A DNA stretch of 64,000 nucleotides from CAVQYV01 sp963718295 [NCBI: uncultured Methylomirabilota bacterium] (lineage in GTDB: Bacteria > Methylomirabilota > Methylomirabilia > CAVQYV01). The stretch covers positions 371,775-435,774 of the forward strand of contig CAVQYV010000006.1 of assembly GCA_963718295.1 (NCBI GenBank), in the 5' to 3' direction. The translations under genes and the position numbers were made by a program. Every line of letters begins with the position of its first letter. The first letter of the stretch is position 1. The notes beneath the pieces are model-generated. The model was given only the letters and a program-made list of their open reading frames with translations, was not told where the DNA came from and ran no database searches. Positions 61,018 through 64,000 of the stretch are shown here, one piece after another.

Positions 61018-61458
61018 ATGACCACGCAGCGTGATCCACGGGAGGTCATGATCACCGGTGCGCAGGAGTTGCAGGAAGTCCTGAATCCGCATGGTTTCCT
61101 GTTTGCGCTCCAGGACGAAGGGCGGAGTAGCGGCGGTCACTTTGCCTCAGCGAAGTTCACGCGCGGCGACCGGGTCTTGGAGCTGCACTTTCGCTGGTCT
61201 CTGGGCTTAGTTTCGTATGCAGTCGGATCCCACAGGCTGGAGCATGCTGAGTACGTGCGTGCCATGCTGGCTATAGGCTTGACCGAAGAACAGGCATATC
61301 CTGGATTCTCCGACGACCCTCTCGACGGCTTCAGGCACCTCAAACAAGATCTCGTCCATTTCGGCGGTCGGTTCCTTAACGGCACCGACGCTGAATTCCA
61401 GCAATTGGTGAGGTGGGTAGCCGAGAATCCGCGGAAGACTGGTATCGGAGCGACTTGA
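61018..61458 (+). CDS. Hypothetical cassette protein (146 aa)
   Basis: A 146-residue soluble protein, start ATG preceded by AAGGAGG. Recognisable only by composition: an N-terminal helix, a strand pair (RGDRVLELHFRWSLGLVSYA) and C-terminal helices with LVHFGGRFLNGTDAEFQQLV. No signal peptide or motif. It lies alone between the attC-type sites at 60904 and 61473. Small single-domain hypotheticals of this kind are typical integron cassettes; toxin, immunity or defence roles are possible but unsupported. Confidence 0.7.
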   Translation: MTTQRDPREVMITGAQELQEVLNPHGFLFALQDEGRSSGGHFASAKFTRGDRVLELHFRWSLGLVSYAVGSHRLEHAEYVRAMLAIGLTEEQAYPGFSDDPLDGFRHLKQDLVHFGGRFLNGTDAEFQQLVRWVAENPRKTGIGAT

Positions 61459-61472
61459 AGGGGTGTGGGGCT

Positions 61473-61568
61473 GCCGAACAAGCGCATGCACCTGACGGTC
61501 GGGCGCCTGGCTGTGGCGGACGATGGCTCGTGTTGGCGTCCGCCCGCAGGTGATGCAAAGCGTTAGGC
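61473..61568 (+). other. attC-type site
   Basis: GCCGAAC (61473-61479) to GTTAGGC (61562-61568), 96 bp, inner part almost identical to 60904-60999 (GGCTGTGGCGGACGATGGCT shared). Confidence 0.8.
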
Positions 61569-61581
61569 GGCACTTAGTCTG

Positions 61582-61878
61582 ATGATACGACGACGGTACT
61601 TCTTGCGTGGTCTGTACGTCGCGGGCGGCATTGTTCTGTGCATCGCGATCGTCCTTCTCGTGCAGATCGGCTTTTCCTACGATGGCAAGTGCGGCGGCTT
61701 TCTCCCAGCGTTGGCGGGACCTAGGCCATGCTCATTCTGGGAGTATATGGTTGGAAATGCGCTTCTGTTCGCCTTGCTACTGGGGGCTACGTATTGGCCG
61801 CTCGTGCTGGCGTTTCTGTTCTTGCCGCCATTTGTGGGCTATTTGCTTGATCGGCGAGCAAAGGGCCATGCCGCCTAA
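61582..61878 (+). CDS. Small membrane protein (cassette gene)
   Basis: A 98-residue protein with two transmembrane helices (LYVAGGIVLCIAIVLLVQIG and LLFALLLGATYWPLVLAFLF) separated by a loop with two Cys (GKCGGFLPALAGPRPCSFW). The stop codon overlaps the next attC (61873), as often seen in cassettes. No family recognised; the twin-Cys loop faces the periplasm or cytoplasm depending on topology. Confidence 0.65.
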   Translation: MIRRRYFLRGLYVAGGIVLCIAIVLLVQIGFSYDGKCGGFLPALAGPRPCSFWEYMVGNALLFALLLGATYWPLVLAFLFLPPFVGYLLDRRAKGHAA

Positions 61879-61962
61879 CCCGGCGTTCGAGCGGACCCCC
61901 GGGATGCGCAGTTCTTCTTCCGGACGTCGGTGGCCGCGCCCCGCTCAACTTGGACGTTAGCT
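61873..61962 (+). other. attC-type site
   Basis: GCCTAAC (61873-61879) to GTTAGCT (61956-61962, one departure from GTTRRRY), 90 bp with CGGACGTCGGTGGCCGCG in the inner arm. It overlaps the tail of the preceding gene. Confidence 0.65.
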
Positions 61963-62104
61963 GGCCACGGGTCTAGCCGAGGCGACCACACTCCAGGTCG
62001 GCCTCTTCCTCTACACTTGGCGGGTACGAATGAGGATTAGAAGCGCGCCGCAGGGGAACCGACTCAGAACACTCCTCCCCGGCGCACAGTTCGGAGGGAA
62101 TAAT

Positions 62105-62476
62105 ATGAAGCAACTACTAGCCGTGACGGCGGTGCTTGAAGCCGGGACGGGCCTTGCGCTTGTGGCGCTCCCATCGCCATTGGCGAAACTCCTGCTCGGT
62201 TCACCGCTCGCCTCACCTGTTGCATTGACGGTCGCACGCGTTGCCGGCGTAGCATTGCTCGCACTCGCTCTCGCCTGCTGGCGCGCCCGTCACGACGGGC
62301 AGAGCATTGCTGCGAGAGGCCTCGTTGGCGCGATGGTGCTTCACAACGCTGGCATCTTCACCCTCCTCGTGTATGCGGGCACGGCTCTAGGACTGTCCGC
62401 CATCGGTCTCTGGCCGACCGTTCTGGTTCACGCGACCATGAGCGTTTGGTGCGCCGCAAGTCTCCGGAAGAAGTAG
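62105..62476 (+). CDS. Small membrane protein (cassette gene)
   Basis: A 123-residue protein with four predicted transmembrane helices (LLAVTAVLEAGTGLALVALP, VALTVARVAGVALLALALAC, GLVGAMVLHNAGIFTLLVYA, and IGLWPTVLVHATMSVWCAAS). ATG 62105 is selected because GGAGGG lies seven bases away; an in-frame ATG at 62030 is not supported. Not recognised as a named family. Located between the attC-type sites at 61873 and 62596. Confidence 0.7.
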   Translation: MKQLLAVTAVLEAGTGLALVALPSPLAKLLLGSPLASPVALTVARVAGVALLALALACWRARHDGQSIAARGLVGAMVLHNAGIFTLLVYAGTALGLSAIGLWPTVLVHATMSVWCAASLRKK

Positions 62477-62595
62477 CCTTGATCGCACCGCCCCGACACA
62501 TAGAGGGCGTCGTACTGAAGTTTCGCATTGCACACTCCGCTACACCACCGAGACGGCCTTTCGCACCGGTTGGCCCGGGCTCACATTCCGGGGCC

Positions 62596-62655
62596 AGCTA
62601 ACCCCGTGCTCCAGCGGACTCGCTCGCGCTCGCCGCTAAGCACCATTCGTTGGAC
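62596..62655 (+). other. attC-type site
   Basis: AGCTAAC to GTTGGAC (62649-62655), 60 bp, with inner arms CCAGCGG and CCGCTAAG around a CTCGCTCGCGCTCG centre. The left end is one base off RYYYAAC. Confidence 0.6.
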
Positions 62656-62694
62656 GGCTCAACACAAACTGACATGCAAGAACGATGATGAAAG

Positions 62695-63396
62695 ATGTCG
62701 CACGAAAATTATGTCTCCCGCACACCCCGTCTATTGAAAAGTTTTGACCGAGCGATTTCTCTGATTAAGCCAGTCTTGATTGCACGCTACGGAGAAGAAT
62801 CTAATGCGTTGATACAAGCGTCACGTCAAAAGTACTGTGACCTCATCCCTCAAATTCCTTATGTCGGTGAAAACAATCCTCTGGTTGAGGTGTTCTATTT
62901 GCCAGCTAGTCGGCACCTAGGAATATACAAAGCATTTCAAGAACATGGCAAGACGGTCGAAGAAGTAGGACAGCTAGTGTACGAAATTGGTGAAGCGGAA
63001 CTCAAAGCAATCCCAGGCTTTGTGCGTCGAGCTGTTAGAATTGTGTGGTTTTCTCGATGGTTCACTACACGATTACAGAAACGAGCGGCACTATCCCAGG
63101 AGCGCAAGTATCCAAGTGGTTATGTTGTTGCTTATCTACAAGGGGACGGGGAAGAGTTCGACTATGAATTCGACTATATCGAGTGTGCGGTCTATAATTT
63201 TTTCCGACAACAAGGTGCGGCAGAGTTGGTTCCTTATCTTTGTGCCATCGACAAGATCGCCAGCGAGTTAATGGGATGGGGATTGCGCCGAACAATGACT
63301 CTAGCCGATGGTGGTGCGAAGTGCGATTTTCGATTCAAAAAGGATGGTAAGACTTGCGTGACAATACCGCAATCGTTGAGAAAGGTGTATAAATAA
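62695..63396 (+). CDS. L-2-amino-thiazoline-4-carboxylate hydrolase-family protein (cassette gene)
   Basis: A 233-residue soluble protein. The C-terminal part ECAVYNFFRQQGAAELVPYL, SELMGWGLRRTMTLADGGAK and CDFRFKK matches the pattern of the ATC hydrolase family (PF14196), in which a Cys-rich end and CDFRF are conserved. Family members have varied or unknown roles, so the enzyme activity is not implied. AT-richer base composition than its neighbours and an own attC suggest recent acquisition as a cassette. Confidence 0.65.
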   Translation: MSHENYVSRTPRLLKSFDRAISLIKPVLIARYGEESNALIQASRQKYCDLIPQIPYVGENNPLVEVFYLPASRHLGIYKAFQEHGKTVEEVGQLVYEIGEAELKAIPGFVRRAVRIVWFSRWFTTRLQKRAALSQERKYPSGYVVAYLQGDGEEFDYEFDYIECAVYNFFRQQGAAELVPYLCAIDKIASELMGWGLRRTMTLADGGAKCDFRFKKDGKTCVTIPQSLRKVYK

Positions 63397-63408
63397 AGAA
63401 ACAACGCC

Positions 63409-63524
63409 GCCCAACAACGGCATGAACCCGACTTGCTCCTCGCTTTGCTCGTCGCAAGCGGGTTATGCCGAGCGGAGAGTCGGCTCGCCTTCGCCCGCGC
63501 GGCTGATCCGCCGCCCCGTTAGCC
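63409..63524 (+). other. attC-type site
   Basis: GCCCAAC (63409-63415) to GTTAGCC (63518-63524), 116 bp, with GCATGAACCCGACTTGCTCC and GGGTTATGC in the inner arms and CGGCTCGCC...CGCGCGGCT as additional pairing. Confidence 0.7.
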
Positions 63525-63541
63525 CTGCACAAGGAGGCCAT

Positions 63542-63937
63542 ATGAAAACCATCGAATTATCGACATGCTTTATTACAAAAGATGTAGATGCCTGCCGCGA
63601 ATTCTATCAGCGCCATTTATCGGCACAGGCTGTTTTTGATTGCGGCTGGTATGTCAATTTACGCATTGGTGGTCATGGACCATCCATTCAGTTCATGCAA
63701 CCGCAAGGTGAGATGCCAACCTTTAATGGCACAGGAATCATGCTCAATTTCAAAGTCGATGATGTTGATTCAGAACACACAAGGCTAATGGGAGCGGGCC
63801 TGCAAACTGCAATGCCATTGGAAGATCACCCGTGGGGGGATCGGGGGTTTTCTGTTATCGACCCAATTGGGAATTCAGTTTACATATATTCAGATCGTGA
63901 GCCGTCAGATGAATTCAAACAATACTACAAGGGCTAA
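63542..63937 (+). CDS. VOC/glyoxalase-fold protein (cassette gene)
   Basis: A 131-residue vicinal-oxygen-chelate protein with the paired beta-alpha-beta pattern: CFITKDVDACREFYQRHLSA in the first half and VIDPIGNSVYIYSDREPS in the second. Members include glyoxalase I, dioxygenases and bleomycin-binding resistance proteins, all common in integron cassettes. ATG 63542 has AAGGAGG upstream. The stop codon lies inside the next attC. Substrate unknown. Confidence 0.85.
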   Translation: MKTIELSTCFITKDVDACREFYQRHLSAQAVFDCGWYVNLRIGGHGPSIQFMQPQGEMPTFNGTGIMLNFKVDDVDSEHTRLMGAGLQTAMPLEDHPWGDRGFSVIDPIGNSVYIYSDREPSDEFKQYYKG

Positions 63938-64000
63938 CAAGGCACTCCACCGGACGGCAATTCCGCTGCGCTCCATTGCCGCCGGTGAGCTTGGTCGTTA
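63932..64000 (+). other. attC-type site, cut by the window end
   Basis: Begins GGCTAAC and continues with ACTCCACCGGACGG, CCGCTGCGCTCC and GCCGCCGGTGAGCTTGGTC up to GTTA at the window end; nearly the same site as 59057-59124. Confidence 0.75.

Larger units (their letters stand above)
46050..64000 (+). mobile_element. Chromosomal integron cassette array (continues beyond the window)
   Basis: Degenerate intI at the left, followed by same-strand attC-type sites at 48090, 50762, 56425, 60904, 61473, 61873, 62596, 63409 and 63932, plus two broken ones (48510/49898 and 59057). Between them lie unrelated, mostly plus-strand genes with single ORFs, as in cassettes. The array is interrupted by a RAYT unit, two MITE-like repeats and an IS110 relative. 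The right edge is not reached. Confidence 0.8.

Noticed and set aside
1-64000. tRNA, rRNA or riboswitch genes
   Set aside because: Read through both strands by eye; no cloverleaf with the usual TTCRANNC arm or known riboswitch core was recognised. A covariance scan would be needed to exclude them.

Overview
The window looks like chromosomal DNA of a Gram-negative, probably anaerobic bacterium. Outer-membrane beta-barrels, a lipoprotein, sigma70-type promoters (TTGACA, 16-17 bp, TAnnnT) and CoA/glyoxylate chemistry fit a Desulfobacterota ('deltaproteobacterial') lineage, but no rRNA or marker gene fixes the taxonomy. I saw no tRNA, rRNA or CRISPR array.

Layout. 0.2-5.1 kb: a small Lys-rich protein, a lipoprotein, a single-polypeptide DNA methyltransferase-restriction enzyme candidate and a decayed Tat leader. 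5.2-8.0 kb (minus): CoA-acylating aldehyde dehydrogenase, HMG-CoA lyase-like enzyme, carboxymuconolactone decarboxylase-like protein. 8.2-11.1 kb: frameshifted FAD oxidoreductase, PIG-L deacetylase, exported DUF4412-like protein. 11.1-14.7 kb (minus): MFS carrier between two Old Yellow Enzyme family reductases. 15.1-20.6 kb: hydantoinase/oxoprolinase and an HExxH protein bracketed by two nearly identical permease copies, the second frameshifted. 20.8-26.0 kb: a frameshifted outer-membrane protein and two Nramp-related transporters separated by an IS200-type transposase. 26.1-35.1 kb: two scars of the same transposon families bracket a secreted-protein cassette (two Leu/Ile/Val-type binding proteins and one small protein sharing a C-terminal domain I do not recognise, a DUF362 protein and a PEGA protein). 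35.2-45.7 kb: a TraF-like outer-membrane protein, transaldolase, FmdB protein, and a glyoxylate/glycerate gene run (2-hydroxyacid dehydrogenase, glyoxylate-carboligase-like TPP enzyme, hydroxypyruvate-isomerase-like TIM barrel, GlcF-like Fe-S protein, cytidylate-kinase-like/BON fusion, glycerate kinase fused to a TM1367-like domain, PPC protein).

46-64 kb is, in my reading, a chromosomal integron cassette array. A degenerate integron integrase is followed by about ten same-strand attC-type sites (RYYYAAC...GTTRRRY ends around palindromes with extrahelical bases) spaced between unrelated, mostly small genes: a methyltransferase, a PASTA lipoprotein, a PabB-PabC fusion, small membrane proteins, an ATC-hydrolase-like protein, a VOC protein and hypotheticals. 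Two attC sites appear split or truncated by mobile elements (a REP/RAYT unit and an IS110 relative).

The strongest candidate for an undescribed system lies inside this array at 51.4-56.2 kb. It is a three-gene operon encoding a winged-helix-like protein, a P-loop ATPase, and a RecB/Cas4-type nuclease (H39, D162, E177-x-K179, Q191xxxY) fused to a complete FtsK-type DNA translocase. It has its own promoter and is flanked by 96-bp direct repeats that are themselves MITE-like. I infer an anti-phage or anti-plasmid DNA-processing system; function is not shown by the sequence. Several genes in the 8-22 kb part and in the array carry single-base frameshifts, so either decay or sequencing error must be kept in mind.
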